A stretch of DNA of 64,000 bases from Phaeobacter sp. A36a-5a (lineage in GTDB: Bacteria; Pseudomonadota; Alphaproteobacteria; Rhodobacterales; Rhodobacteraceae). This document shows positions 51,579 through 61,200 of this stretch, one piece after another. The DNA is taken from NCBI RefSeq assembly GCF_037911135.1, contig NZ_JBBLYU010000001.1, positions 1,984,001 to 2,048,000 of the forward strand, written 5' to 3'. How positions within the stretch are numbered: position 1 is the stretch's first letter; each line of letters opens with the position of its first letter. The notes below the pieces were generated by a model. It saw only the letters and a program-made list of their open reading frames with translations, was not told the origin of the DNA and did not search any database. Made by a program: the position numbers and the translations under genes.

Positions 51579-52202
51579 TCACTCGCCGCCGGATAAGGCC
51601 GGGGATTGAAAGCTGGCGCGCGCCCTGGCCACCTGCGCGCGGCAGATGCAATGCTCCGCGTGATCATTGACCAGCCCCATCGCCTGCATGAAGGCAAAAC
51701 AGGTGGTGGGGCCGACAAATTTCCAGCCCCGTTTCTTCAGCTCTTTTGACAGCGCGATGGACTGCGGCGTGATAGAGGCCGTCTGCGGCGGCACCTGCGC
51801 ATCGGGACCGGGTTCAAACCGCCAGAAAAACGCCGCCAGCGAGCCCTCCTGCCTGACCATCTCCTGCGCGCGCCGGGCATTGTTGATCACCGCCTCGACC
51901 TTGCCGCGATGGCGGACAATGCCTGCATCCTGCAACAGGCGCTCCACATCTGGCGGGCCAAATTCCGCCACGCTGTCCCAGTCAAAACCATGGAAGGCGG
52001 CGCGGAAGTTCTCGCGCTTGGCCAGAATGGTCCGCCAGCTCAGGCCGGATTGAAAGCTCTCCAGACAGATCTTTTCAAACAGGCGGCGATCATCTGCCAC
52101 CGGATAACCCCATTCCTGATCGTGATAGGCCAGAAACTCGGGCGCGGATCCAGCCCAGCCACAGCGCAGCTGCCCGTCATCTGCCAGATATTCCTTGCTC
52201 AT
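51579..52202 (-). CDS. tag: DNA-3-methyladenine glycosylase I
   Basis: From the ATG at 52202 the protein has 207 residues. LRCGWAGSAPEFLAYHDQEWGYPVADDRRLFEKI carries the zinc cysteine and base-specificity tryptophan/aspartate/glutamate motif, followed by FQSGLSWRTILAKRENFRAAF. The later FVGPTTCFAFMQAMGLVNDH gives the zinc histidine and cysteine. The enzyme removes 3-methyladenine from alkylated DNA as the first step of base-excision repair. It precedes tadA's gene only in genome order; the tadA gene lies 82 bases upstream on the same strand. Confidence 0.94.
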   Translation of the reverse strand: MSKEYLADDGQLRCGWAGSAPEFLAYHDQEWGYPVADDRRLFEKICLESFQSGLSWRTILAKRENFRAAFHGFDWDSVAEFGPPDVERLLQDAGIVRHRGKVEAVINNARRAQEMVRQEGSLAAFFWRFEPGPDAQVPPQTASITPQSIALSKELKKRGWKFVGPTTCFAFMQAMGLVNDHAEHCICRAQVARARASFQSPALSGGE

Positions 52203-52284
52203 CACTCGCCCCCTTTTCGGCAGTGCAGGCCGCTCATCTGCTGGCCCGCCGCGCCGCCACGCTACGGGCAGGAAATCAGCGCGG

Positions 52285-52746
52285 TCAACCGTCCCCGGCG
52301 CGACGCGCCGCAAAGAACTCCTTCAGCAGGGTTTCGGCCGGCTCTGCGCTAATGCCATCGTAAACCTCGGGCGCGTGATGAGCCTGCGGGTGCGAGAACA
52401 CGCAGGCACCATGGGCGACGCCACCGGATTTCGGATCGGACGCCCCGTAGTAAACACGCCCGATGCGGGCGGCAGCAATCGCCGCCGCGCACATCGCGCA
52501 GGGTTCCAGCGTCACGTAAAGGTCGTGACCGGTCAGCCGCTCGGACCCGGCGGCGGCGCAGGCCGCACGGATCACCAGCACCTCGGCATGGGCGGTGGGG
52601 TCGTTCAGTTCGCGGGTGCGATTGCCCGCCTGTGCCACGACACGGCCATCCGGCGCGATCAGCACGGCGCCCACCGGCACCTCGCCGCGCGCGGCGGCTG
52701 CGCGCGCCTCGGCAAGGGCAATATCCATATGAGAACGAAACGGCAT
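52285..52746 (-). CDS. tadA: tRNA-specific adenosine deaminase TadA
   Basis: The 153-residue protein has the cytidine/adenosine deaminase zinc site: HAEVLVIRAAC (H-A-E with the catalytic glutamate) and PCAMCAAAI (PCxxC). LVIRAACAAAG, RIGRVYYGASDPKSGG and the C-terminal LLKEFFAARR are TadA-like. It converts adenosine 34 of tRNA-Arg(ACG) to inosine. The start could also be the second ATG (MDIALAEARAAAA), six codons later. It diverges from rluB across about 50 bases. Confidence 0.95.
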   Translation of the reverse strand: MPFRSHMDIALAEARAAAARGEVPVGAVLIAPDGRVVAQAGNRTRELNDPTAHAEVLVIRAACAAAGSERLTGHDLYVTLEPCAMCAAAIAAARIGRVYYGASDPKSGGVAHGACVFSHPQAHHAPEVYDGISAEPAETLLKEFFAARRAGDG

Positions 52747-52796
52747 AGCTCTCCCTGCCCCAGAATGGGAGCTTTCGCAACCGCGCGGAATGATCT

Positions 52797-54125
<1,329 letters not shown>

Positions 54126-54237
54126 GCCACCGCCAAAGACGGTCCTGCGGCGAAGGCCTGAGACTTCCCCCTAGCAAGATGGCGCTGCATATCCTAAGTT
54201 TCCAATTGCTTGGAGCGCTCATCTCGGGGGAATAAAC

Positions 54238-54312
54238 GTGCAGAAACTCGCCTTTGTGGCCTTGCTGATCCTGATGATCGGTCTGGCAACCGGCTGGCTG
54301 GTCGGAGGCTGA
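54238..54312 (+). CDS. 24-residue hydrophobic membrane peptide
   Basis: A GTG at 54238, preceded by the ribosome binding site GGGGGAATAAAC, opens MQKLAFVALLILMIGLATGW-LVGG and a stop at 54312. One membrane helix fills almost the whole peptide, with a single Lys and Gln at the start. It ends 4 bases before the xpaC start, so translation is probably coupled. It resembles small membrane proteins that modulate larger partners, and sits at the head of the XpaC/TelA cluster. Because of its size it could be fortuitous; the strong ribosome binding site and position argue against that. Confidence 0.6.
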   Translation: MQKLAFVALLILMIGLATGWLVGG

Positions 54313-54316
54313 TGGC

Positions 54317-55234
54317 ATGGCGCGGCGTTTTGGCGGCAAATACAGTCCCGACGAACAAGAGCGGAAAGCCGCCGATGAACGGGCTTCGGGCGGCGCGGGC
54401 TCCAGTTCTGGCAGCTATCGCAATGCCCGCGTCGATCCGGTCGGAGCACGCGCCAATCTGATGGCGCTGCCTGCCGGTCTGGTGGCGCTGATGTCCGTTT
54501 TTTCGGGGGCTGCCGGTCTCGCCTTTGGGCTGCTTGCGGCCGCGACGTGGGCCGGATCGGCCTATCTGCTGCGCGACGGGCTGAGGGCCGAGGCCGCTTA
54601 TGACGATCGCAAGGTCGCCCGTCGCCCTGCCCTGCCCCGCAAGATCCTCGCCGCGCTGCTCTGCGGTGTCGGCGCGCTGTTTGCCGCCTGGCGGCAGGAC
54701 CCCGGCGCGCTGACGGCGCTGATCTATGCCGCAGCGGCGAGCGGCCTGCATCTGGCGGCCTTTGGGCTTGATCCCCTGCGCGACAAGGGCGCCGAGGGCA
54801 TCGACGGTTTCCAGCGCGACCGGGTCGCCCGTGTCGTCGAAGAGGCGGAAACCTATCTCTCGGCCATGAAGGATGCTGCTCTGCGCGCCCGTGACCGCGA
54901 GGTCGAACAGCGGGTTGAGGCCTTTCAGGAGGTGGCGCGCGATCTCTTCCGCACCGTTGAGGAAGACCCCCGCGACCTGACCGGCGCGCGGCGCTATCTC
55001 ACCGTCTATCTGATGGGCGCGCGCGACGCCACGATCAAGTTTGCCGATATCTATACGCGCAGTGGCGACCCCCGATCGCGCGAGGATTATCTGGCGCTGC
55101 TGCGCGACCTTGAGGAAAACTTTGCCGCCCGCACCCGCAAGATGCTGCTGGAGGACCGCACCGATCTGACCGTTGAAATCGACGTGCTGCGGGACCGTTT
55201 GCAGCGCGAGGGCGTTCACCTGGACCCCCGCTGA
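54317..55234 (+). CDS. xpaC: XpaC-like protein (5-bromo-4-chloroindolyl phosphate hydrolysis family)
   Basis: The 305-residue protein has a polar N-terminus, two hydrophobic hairpins (about 49-85 and 108-150), and a C-terminal helical domain matching the XpaC family (EEAETYLSAMKDAALRARDRE, ARRYLTVYLMGARDATIKFADI, SREDYLALLRDLEENFAARTR). In Bacillus, xpaC precedes the TelA homologue yaaN, and XpaC-TelA pairs occur in Ter-type stress loci. The name reflects an old screen; no hydrolase active site is seen. It is followed by telA after 22 bases. Confidence 0.88.
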   Translation: MARRFGGKYSPDEQERKAADERASGGAGSSSGSYRNARVDPVGARANLMALPAGLVALMSVFSGAAGLAFGLLAAATWAGSAYLLRDGLRAEAAYDDRKVARRPALPRKILAALLCGVGALFAAWRQDPGALTALIYAAAASGLHLAAFGLDPLRDKGAEGIDGFQRDRVARVVEEAETYLSAMKDAALRARDREVEQRVEAFQEVARDLFRTVEEDPRDLTGARRYLTVYLMGARDATIKFADIYTRSGDPRSREDYLALLRDLEENFAARTRKMLLEDRTDLTVEIDVLRDRLQREGVHLDPR

Positions 55235-55256
55235 CACAGCCATAAGGAACTTCGAC

Positions 55257-56453
55257 ATGTCCAAGACGACCCAGACGAAAGCCGCCCAGGAGGCTCAGCT
55301 GATCTCCGAAATCACCGCGATCGCACTGCCGGAACCGACGGCCGAAATCCAGTCGCTGGATCAGGCCGACGCCGCCACCAGTGCAGACATCCAGTCGCGC
55401 ATGGCGCAGATCGACATGTCCGACAGCAACTCGATCATCAACTTCGGCTCCGGTGCGCAGGCTGAATTGCAACAGATCAGCCAGGCCATGCTGACCGATG
55501 TGCGCAACAAGGATGTCGGCCCTGCCGGCGATTCGCTGCGCAATATCGTCACCACGATCCGCGGCTTTTCGGTGTCCGAACTGGATGTGCGCCGCAAGCG
55601 CAGTTTCTGGGAGCGGCTGCTGGGTCGCGCTGCGCCCTTTGCGAAGTTCACCGCGCGGTTTGAGGATGTGCAGGGCCAGATCGACCGCATCACCGACAAT
55701 CTGCTTGGCCATGAACATCAGCTGCTAAAGGACATCAAGTCGCTGGATCTGCTCTATGCCAAGACGCTGAGCTTCTATGACGAACTGGCGCTCTATATTG
55801 CAGCAGGTGAGGCCAAGCTGGCCGAACTGGACAGCAAGGAAATCCCGGCGCTGGAGGCGGCAGTGGCCGCCGCACCGGAGGCCGATCAGGTGATGCGCGC
55901 GCAGGAGCTGCGTGACATGCGCGCGGCCCGCGACGATCTGGAACGTCGGGTGCATGATCTGAAGCTCACGCGTCAGGTGACGATGCAGTCGCTGCCGTCG
56001 ATCCGGCTGGTGCAGGAGAATGACAAATCGCTGGTGACCAAGATCAATTCGACGCTGGTCAATACCGTGCCGCTCTGGGAGACCCAGCTGGCACAGGCTG
56101 TTACCATCCAGCGCTCCGCCGAGGCGGCGGCGGCGGTGCGCGATGCCAATGACCTCACCAATGAGCTGCTGACCTCCAACGCGGCCAATCTGCGCGAAAG
56201 CAACAAGATTATCCGACAGGAGATGGAGCGCGGTGTCTTTGATATCGAAGCGGTGAAACAGGCAAATGCGGATCTGATCGGCACCATTCAGGAAAGCCTT
56301 CAGATCGCCGATGAGGGCAAGGCCAAGCGCGCCGCCGCCGAGGCGGAGCTTAAGAAGATGGAAGCGGAGCTGCGTGACACGCTGGCCTCGGCAAAGGCGC
56401 GGCGCGACGGGGTCGGCGATACCGCCGCCACGGCGGTTCCCGGCACCGCATGA
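55257..56453 (+). CDS. telA: TelA-family toxic anion resistance protein
   Basis: Starting at the ATG at 55257 the protein has 398 residues, mostly long helices. NIVTTIRGFSVSELDVRRKRSFWERLLG with the KFTARFEDVQGQIDRITDNL segment, and VRLVQENDKSLVTKINSTLVNTVPLWETQLAQAV match the TelA family (tellurite resistance KlaA/TelA, Bacillus YaaN). It probably forms a coiled-coil oligomer in the cytoplasm or on the membrane. Its stop overlaps the DUF2927 gene start by 4 bases (ATGA). The pair with xpaC is conserved in many bacteria; molecular action is unknown. Confidence 0.9.
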   Translation: MSKTTQTKAAQEAQLISEITAIALPEPTAEIQSLDQADAATSADIQSRMAQIDMSDSNSIINFGSGAQAELQQISQAMLTDVRNKDVGPAGDSLRNIVTTIRGFSVSELDVRRKRSFWERLLGRAAPFAKFTARFEDVQGQIDRITDNLLGHEHQLLKDIKSLDLLYAKTLSFYDELALYIAAGEAKLAELDSKEIPALEAAVAAAPEADQVMRAQELRDMRAARDDLERRVHDLKLTRQVTMQSLPSIRLVQENDKSLVTKINSTLVNTVPLWETQLAQAVTIQRSAEAAAAVRDANDLTNELLTSNAANLRESNKIIRQEMERGVFDIEAVKQANADLIGTIQESLQIADEGKAKRAAAEAELKKMEAELRDTLASAKARRDGVGDTAATAVPGTA

Positions 56454-57424
56454 CCGCAGCCGCGCCGATATCGCAACGCGCCCGAAGGCGACGGCTGGTG
56501 CCGGTGCTTGTCGGCGCGCTGGCCGGGACTGCGTTCCTGATGGGATGCGATCCCCTCGCTCAGCGCACCTCGCTGGTGCCGCCGACACGCCCGGCCAATC
56601 TCGCCCCGCAGCCCAAGCCGCCCTCCGCCGAGAGCCAGCGGCTGGCCCGCTACTATGGCGCCCTCCAGCAGGACCTGCTGACACGCGGGCTGCTGCGGAC
56701 CGATGGGGGCGGGCCGGAGACGCCCTATGACGCCGATGATCTGCGCCGGAATTTTGAGCAGATCGCCTTTTACGACGAATATGGCAGCAGCAATCTGCGC
56801 ACCTCCGGCGCGCTTGGGCGCTGGGACGGGCCGGTGCGTCTGCGGGCCGATTTTGGCCCCTCGGTCAGCGCTGAACAGCAGCAGAAGGATCGCGCCACCC
56901 TTGATGCCTATGCCGCCCGGCTGGCCCGGATCACCGGCCATCCGATCAGCACCACCACCAGCCGCGCGCGCGCCAATTTCAACGTGATCTTTGCAGGCGC
57001 CGACGACAGCGCCTATGTCGCCGGCCGCGTGCGGGAGATCCTGCCGTCGATCAGCGACGCCGACCTAGAGGTTTTTGCCAACCCGCCGCAGAGCTACTAT
57101 TGTCTGGTGCGCGCCGGGGGGCTGCAGGCGGATCCATCGTCCTATATGCGCGGGGTCGCGCTTATCCGCGCCGAGCACCCGGATCTGGCGCGGCGCAGCT
57201 GTATCCACGAGGAAGTTGCCCAGGGCCTTGGCCTGCGCAACGACAGCCCGCAGGCGCGCCCCTCGATCTTCAACGATGACGACGAATTTGCGCTGCTGAC
57301 CAGCCAGGATGAGAAACTCCTGAAAATCCTGTACGATCCACGCCTGCGCACCGGCATGTCCGCCGATGAGGCGCGGCCCATCGTGCAAGCCATCGCATAT
57401 GATATCATGGGAGAGCCGCAGTAG
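56450..57424 (+). CDS. DUF2927 lipoprotein
   Basis: The 324-residue protein has a basic N-terminus and a lipobox around FLMGC (Cys33), so it is membrane-anchored and periplasmic, although the signal is somewhat long. The rest fits DUF2927: IAFYDEYGSSNLRTSGALGRW, VRLRADFGPSVSAEQQQKD, NVIFAGADDSAYV, SCIHEEVAQGLGLRNDS and AYDIMGEPQ. The last phrase CIHEEVAQGLGL recalls metallopeptidase-like motifs in the family but the function is unknown. Translationally coupled to telA by ATGA overlap. The position inside a XpaC/TelA/SPFH cluster is notable. Confidence 0.87.
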   Translation: MTAAAPISQRARRRRLVPVLVGALAGTAFLMGCDPLAQRTSLVPPTRPANLAPQPKPPSAESQRLARYYGALQQDLLTRGLLRTDGGGPETPYDADDLRRNFEQIAFYDEYGSSNLRTSGALGRWDGPVRLRADFGPSVSAEQQQKDRATLDAYAARLARITGHPISTTTSRARANFNVIFAGADDSAYVAGRVREILPSISDADLEVFANPPQSYYCLVRAGGLQADPSSYMRGVALIRAEHPDLARRSCIHEEVAQGLGLRNDSPQARPSIFNDDDEFALLTSQDEKLLKILYDPRLRTGMSADEARPIVQAIAYDIMGEPQ

Positions 57425-57480
57425 CGGCTCCGCATTTGCCGACCCCGATGCCCCGGCATCGCCGAAAGAGGATGAAGACA

Positions 57481-58668
57481 ATGGGTATTTTCGACTTTCT
57501 CAAGGGAGAGTTCATCGACGTCATCCACTGGACCGACGACACCAACGACACGCTGGTCTGGCGGTTCGAGCGCGAAGGCCACGCGATCAAATACGGCGCC
57601 AAGCTGACGGTGCGCGAAGGTCAGGCGGCGGTTTTTGTGCATGAAGGTCAGCTGGCCGATGTCTTCACCCCCGGTCTCTACATGCTGGAGACCAACAACA
57701 TGCCGATCATGACCACCCTGCAACATTGGGATCACGGCTTTCAGTCGCCGTTCAAATCCGAGATCTACTTTGTCGACACCACCCGGTTCAATGATCTGAA
57801 GTGGGGCACCAAGAACCCGATCATGGCGCGCGATCCGGAGTTCGGGCCGGTCCGTCTGCGCGCCTTTGGCACCTATAGCATCCGGGTGGTGGACCCGGCC
57901 CGGTTCCTGAGCGAGATCGTCGGCACCGATGGTGAGTTCACCATGGATGAAATCTCCTTCCAGATCCGCAATATCATCGTCCAGCAGGTGAGCCGGGTGC
58001 TGGCAGGCTCCGGCATTCCGGTTCTGGATATGGCTGCAAATACCGCCGATCTGGGCAAGCTGGTGGCGGCAGAGATTTCCGCCACGGTGGCCGAATACGG
58101 CATCGCGATCCCCGAGCTCTATATCGAGAATATCTCGCTGCCCGCCGCGGTCGAACAGGCGCTGGACAAGCGCACCCAGATGGGAATCGTCGGTGATCTT
58201 GGCCGTTACACGCAGTTCTCCGCCGCCGAGGCGATGACCGCCGCCGCCCAGGCGCCCAATAGTGGCATGGGGGCCGGAATGGGCATGGGGATGGGCATGG
58301 CAATGGCCCAGCAGATGGCGCAGATGGCGCAGCCGGGTGCCGCCGCTCATGCAGCGGGTCAGACCAGCGGTCCCTGGGGCGCGCGGCCCGCACCCGCTGC
58401 GCCGCAGGCCGCCGCGCCGGTGGCGCCGCCGCCTCCACCGGTGGAACATGTCTGGCACATCGCCGAGAACGGTCAGACCACCGGCCCCTATTCCAAGGCC
58501 CGACTGGGGCGAATGGCACAGGAGGGCGGATTGCGCCGGGACAGCCTGGTCTGGACACCCGGTCAGGACGGCTGGAAGGCGGCAGGCGATGTCATCGAAC
58601 TGGCGCAGCTGTTCACCATCATGCCACCGCCGCCTCCGCCACCGCCGCCCACACCGCCTGCTGGCTGA
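57481..58668 (+). CDS. SPFH-domain protein (YdjI/virion-core-like) with GYF-like domain
   Basis: The ATG at 57481 gives a 395-residue protein. Residues 1-240 match the SPFH-type virion-core-like proteins of the Bacillus YdjI kind: FIDVIHWTDDTNDTLVWRF, AAVFVHEGQLADVFTPGLYML, IYFVDTTRFNDLKWGTKNPI, VRAFGTYSIRVVDPARFLSE (phase VRLRAFGTYSIRVVD). A methionine/glycine/glutamine-rich stretch (about 262-290) follows, then proline tracts, a GYF-like domain at about 321-379 (VWHIAENGQTTGPYSKARLG) and a proline-rich C-terminus. YdjI recruits PspA to membranes in Bacillus. Here it sits with TelA/XpaC genes rather than pspA. Confidence 0.9.
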   Translation: MGIFDFLKGEFIDVIHWTDDTNDTLVWRFEREGHAIKYGAKLTVREGQAAVFVHEGQLADVFTPGLYMLETNNMPIMTTLQHWDHGFQSPFKSEIYFVDTTRFNDLKWGTKNPIMARDPEFGPVRLRAFGTYSIRVVDPARFLSEIVGTDGEFTMDEISFQIRNIIVQQVSRVLAGSGIPVLDMAANTADLGKLVAAEISATVAEYGIAIPELYIENISLPAAVEQALDKRTQMGIVGDLGRYTQFSAAEAMTAAAQAPNSGMGAGMGMGMGMAMAQQMAQMAQPGAAAHAAGQTSGPWGARPAPAAPQAAAPVAPPPPPVEHVWHIAENGQTTGPYSKARLGRMAQEGGLRRDSLVWTPGQDGWKAAGDVIELAQLFTIMPPPPPPPPPTPPAG

Positions 58669-58683
58669 CATCACACAATCCCG

Positions 58684-58708
58684 AGGGCGCTGCGATCATC
58701 GGCGCCCT
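58684..58708 (+). terminator. Weak hairpin after the SPFH gene
   Basis: AGGGCGC (58684-58690) and GCGCCCT (58702-58708) form a 7-base-pair stem with an 11-base loop followed by TTCTC. It may weaken rather than stop transcription into the cytochrome gene. Confidence 0.5.
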
Positions 58709-58755
58709 TTCTCAGGACAGACCGCAGCCCCTGTGCCACGAAGGACCTTCTGCAT

Positions 58756-59283
58756 ATGACCCGACGCAGCGCGCTCAAATGGCTCCACTGGCTGAGCCTT
58801 GGATTGATCCTCTATTTCTTTCTCGTGGAACCGGAGGAGAACCGCGCCGATCCGGGGCTGGCGCTGGCCACCCACGCGGGCGTTGGCCTGCTCCTTGCCG
58901 TGGTCGTGCTGATCTGGACGCTTGTCTATCTGCGCAAAGGGCTGGCCGGGCGCGCCGGTCCCAAGCTGCCGGGCTGGGCCAGACGATTCCACGGGTTGAA
59001 CCACCGTGTCTTGCAGATCGGCCTGCCGGTCATGGTCGCAACCGGGGCGCTGGCCGGGGTGCTGGCTCCCTTTGCGATCCGCGCTTTTGGGGTGTTGCCG
59101 ATCAATCCGGCCGCAGGCAGCCGCACCCTGCATGAGCTGGCTGAAGAGCTGCATGAACTTGCCTTTGATGCGCTGCTCATTGTCATCGTCCTGCATGGGC
59201 TGTTCCATCTGTGGCGCCATTTCCTGTTGAAGGACAACGCCCTGCGCATCATGGTGCCGAAACTGCTGCATAGATATCTTTGA
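58756..59283 (+). CDS. Cytochrome b561-like membrane protein
   Basis: The 175-residue protein has four membrane helices. Candidate haem-ligand histidines are in LKWLHWLSLGL (helix 1), LATHAGVGLL (helix 2), FHGLNHRVLQIG (helix 3) and LHGLFHLWRHFLL (helix 4), the arrangement of bacterial cytochrome b561 (prokaryotic type). It would move electrons between the quinone pool and a periplasmic or membrane partner. Its stop overlaps or nearly touches the next gene. Being inside an otherwise stress-related cluster is unusual and suggests redox sensing or repair. Partner unknown. Confidence 0.88.
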   Translation: MTRRSALKWLHWLSLGLILYFFLVEPEENRADPGLALATHAGVGLLLAVVVLIWTLVYLRKGLAGRAGPKLPGWARRFHGLNHRVLQIGLPVMVATGALAGVLAPFAIRAFGVLPINPAAGSRTLHELAEELHELAFDALLIVIVLHGLFHLWRHFLLKDNALRIMVPKLLHRYL

Positions 59284-59294
59284 GGCTTCCCCAC

Positions 59295-60449
59295 GTGACC
59301 CAGCCCCCACCGCCGCCGCCCTCCGGCCTGTCGCCTGCCGAGAGCTCCGCCAGCGCCGAGACGCAGGCACCGCTTGAGGAACATCGGTTCCCCTGCGAGC
59401 AATGCGGCGCGGATTATCGCTATGACCCGGAAAACGGCACGCTGACCTGCGATCATTGCGGCCACAGGGAAGCGATCCGATCCGGCCCGTGGCGGGGTGG
59501 CAGCCTGCGGGAGCTGGATTTCGAGACGGCGCTCTCCTCGGGTCTGGCCGAGGCCGACATGGAAGAAACCCGCGTGTTGCGCTGTCCGAACTGCGCCGCG
59601 CAGGTGGAATTTGACCAAAAGGACCATGCGGGGGAATGTCCGTTCTGCGCCACGCCGATGGTCACAAACACCGGGATCCACCGTCATATCAAGCCCAAGG
59701 GCGTGCTGCCCTTCGCCTTTGATGAGCGCAGCGCCCATCAGGCGATGTCGGGCTGGCTGGGCCAGCTGTGGTTTGCGCCGAGCGGCCTGCAACAATATGC
59801 CCGCAAAGGCCGACGCATGGACGGCATCTATGTCCCCTACTGGACCTTCGACGCCGACACCCGCTCGCAGTATCGCGGCCAGCGCGGCACCGTCTATTAT
59901 GTCACCGAAACCGTGATGGTCGACGGCAAGCACCAGTCGCGGCAGGTGCCGAAGATACGCTGGCGGCCGGTCTCGGGGCGGGTGCAGCGGTTCTTTGACG
60001 ATGTGCTGGTGCTCGCCTCCAAGAGCCTGCCGAAAAAGAACACCGATGCGCTGGAGCCCTGGGACCTGTCGGCGCTGGAGCCTTACCAGCCGCAGTATCT
60101 GGCCGGGTTCCGGGCCGAGGCCTATGCGGTGGAACTGGCCGATGGCTACGGCGAGGCGACTGCGCGGATGCGCCGGGTCATCGAACGCGACGTGCGTTTT
60201 GACATTGGCGGGGATCGGCAACGGATCGAACATATCGACAGCGATTTTTCCGATATCACCTTCAAACATGTGCTGCTGCCGGTCTGGCTGGCCGCTTATA
60301 AATATCGGGGCAAGACTTATCGTTTTGTGGTCAACGGGCAATCCGGTCGGGTACAGGGAGAACGCCCCTATTCGGTGTGGAAAATTGCCGCCGCCGTTGC
60401 TCTGGCACTGCTGATCGGCGCTGCCGTGGCCTATTTCGGATCACGCTGA
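59295..60449 (+). CDS. Zinc-ribbon membrane protein (YdjG/TFIIB-type zinc-ribbon)
   Basis: The start is best placed at the GTG at 59295 (VTQPPPPPPSGLSPAES); a TTG at 59280 overlapping the previous stop is possible. The 384-residue protein has a proline-rich N-terminus, two zinc ribbons (about 36-62: CEQCGADYRYDPENGTLTCDHC, and about 95-120: CPNCAAQVEFDQKDHAGECPFC), a large beta-rich middle with YWTFDADTRSQYRGQRGTVYY, and a single C-terminal membrane helix (IAAAVALALLIGAAVAYF). It matches YdjG-type DNA-replication-zinc-ribbon-like proteins that with YdjH and YdjI dock PspA in Bacillus. Here it ends the cluster. Confidence 0.88.
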   Translation: MTQPPPPPPSGLSPAESSASAETQAPLEEHRFPCEQCGADYRYDPENGTLTCDHCGHREAIRSGPWRGGSLRELDFETALSSGLAEADMEETRVLRCPNCAAQVEFDQKDHAGECPFCATPMVTNTGIHRHIKPKGVLPFAFDERSAHQAMSGWLGQLWFAPSGLQQYARKGRRMDGIYVPYWTFDADTRSQYRGQRGTVYYVTETVMVDGKHQSRQVPKIRWRPVSGRVQRFFDDVLVLASKSLPKKNTDALEPWDLSALEPYQPQYLAGFRAEAYAVELADGYGEATARMRRVIERDVRFDIGGDRQRIEHIDSDFSDITFKHVLLPVWLAAYKYRGKTYRFVVNGQSGRVQGERPYSVWKIAAAVALALLIGAAVAYFGSR

Positions 60450-60500
60450 CATTCCGCGCCGAGACCACGAGCCCCCCCGAAGCCGACATAAGGATCCGCC

Positions 60501-61172
60501 ATGACCACCCTTCCTGCGCTTGATGCGCTGTTCAGCCGCCGTCACAGCTGTCGCGGCTTTCGCCCCGATCCGGTACCCCGTGCGGTCATCGAGGATATCC
60601 TGCGTTGCGCCCAGAAAGTGCCCTCCTGGTGCAATGCCCAGCCCTGGCAGGTGACGCTGTTCAGCGGCGCGGCGACGGATGCGCTGCGGGTGGCCCTGGC
60701 GGAGGCGGTCGCAAAGGATCCTGTTGCCCCCGACCTCCCCTTTCCCGAGCGTTACAGTGGCGACTACAAGGCGCGGCGACAGGCCTGCGGCTGGGCGCTT
60801 TATGAGGCGGTTGGTGTTGAACGCGGCGATCGCGCCGCCTCTCACCGGCAGATGATGCGCAACTTTACGCTTTTTGACGCCCCCCATTGCGCGATTCTGA
60901 CCAGCCCCAAGGAGCTTGGCCCCTATGGTGCGCTGGATTGCGGTGGCTTTGTCACCGGGTTCACGCTGGCCGCAACCGCAGCGGGCGTTGCCAGCATCGC
61001 GCAGGCCGCTGTTGCCACCTATGCGCCGATGCTGCATCAGCTCTGCGACATACCGGAGGATCGAAATATCCTTTGTGCGCTGTCTTTCGGCTATGCCGAT
61101 CCCGACCACCCGGCCAACCAGTTCCGCACTGAACGCGCTGAACTGCACGACTTCACCACCTGGCGCGACTGA
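60501..61172 (+). CDS. Nitroreductase-family flavoprotein
   Basis: The 223-residue protein has the FMN-binding nitroreductase fold: SRRHSCRGFRPDPVPRAVIE, APSWCNAQPWQV-like QKVPSWCNAQPWQVTLF, and near the end ILCALSFGYADPDHPANQFRTER (the typical G-Y-x-D/E closing). It would reduce nitro compounds, quinones or flavins with NAD(P)H. It follows the zinc-ribbon gene by about 50 bases on the same strand and precedes dtd by 28 bases. It may belong to the same unit. Physiological substrate unknown. Confidence 0.9.
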   Translation: MTTLPALDALFSRRHSCRGFRPDPVPRAVIEDILRCAQKVPSWCNAQPWQVTLFSGAATDALRVALAEAVAKDPVAPDLPFPERYSGDYKARRQACGWALYEAVGVERGDRAASHRQMMRNFTLFDAPHCAILTSPKELGPYGALDCGGFVTGFTLAATAAGVASIAQAAVATYAPMLHQLCDIPEDRNILCALSFGYADPDHPANQFRTERAELHDFTTWRD

Positions 61173-61200
61173 CGCCGCATATCACTGAGTAGGATAATCC

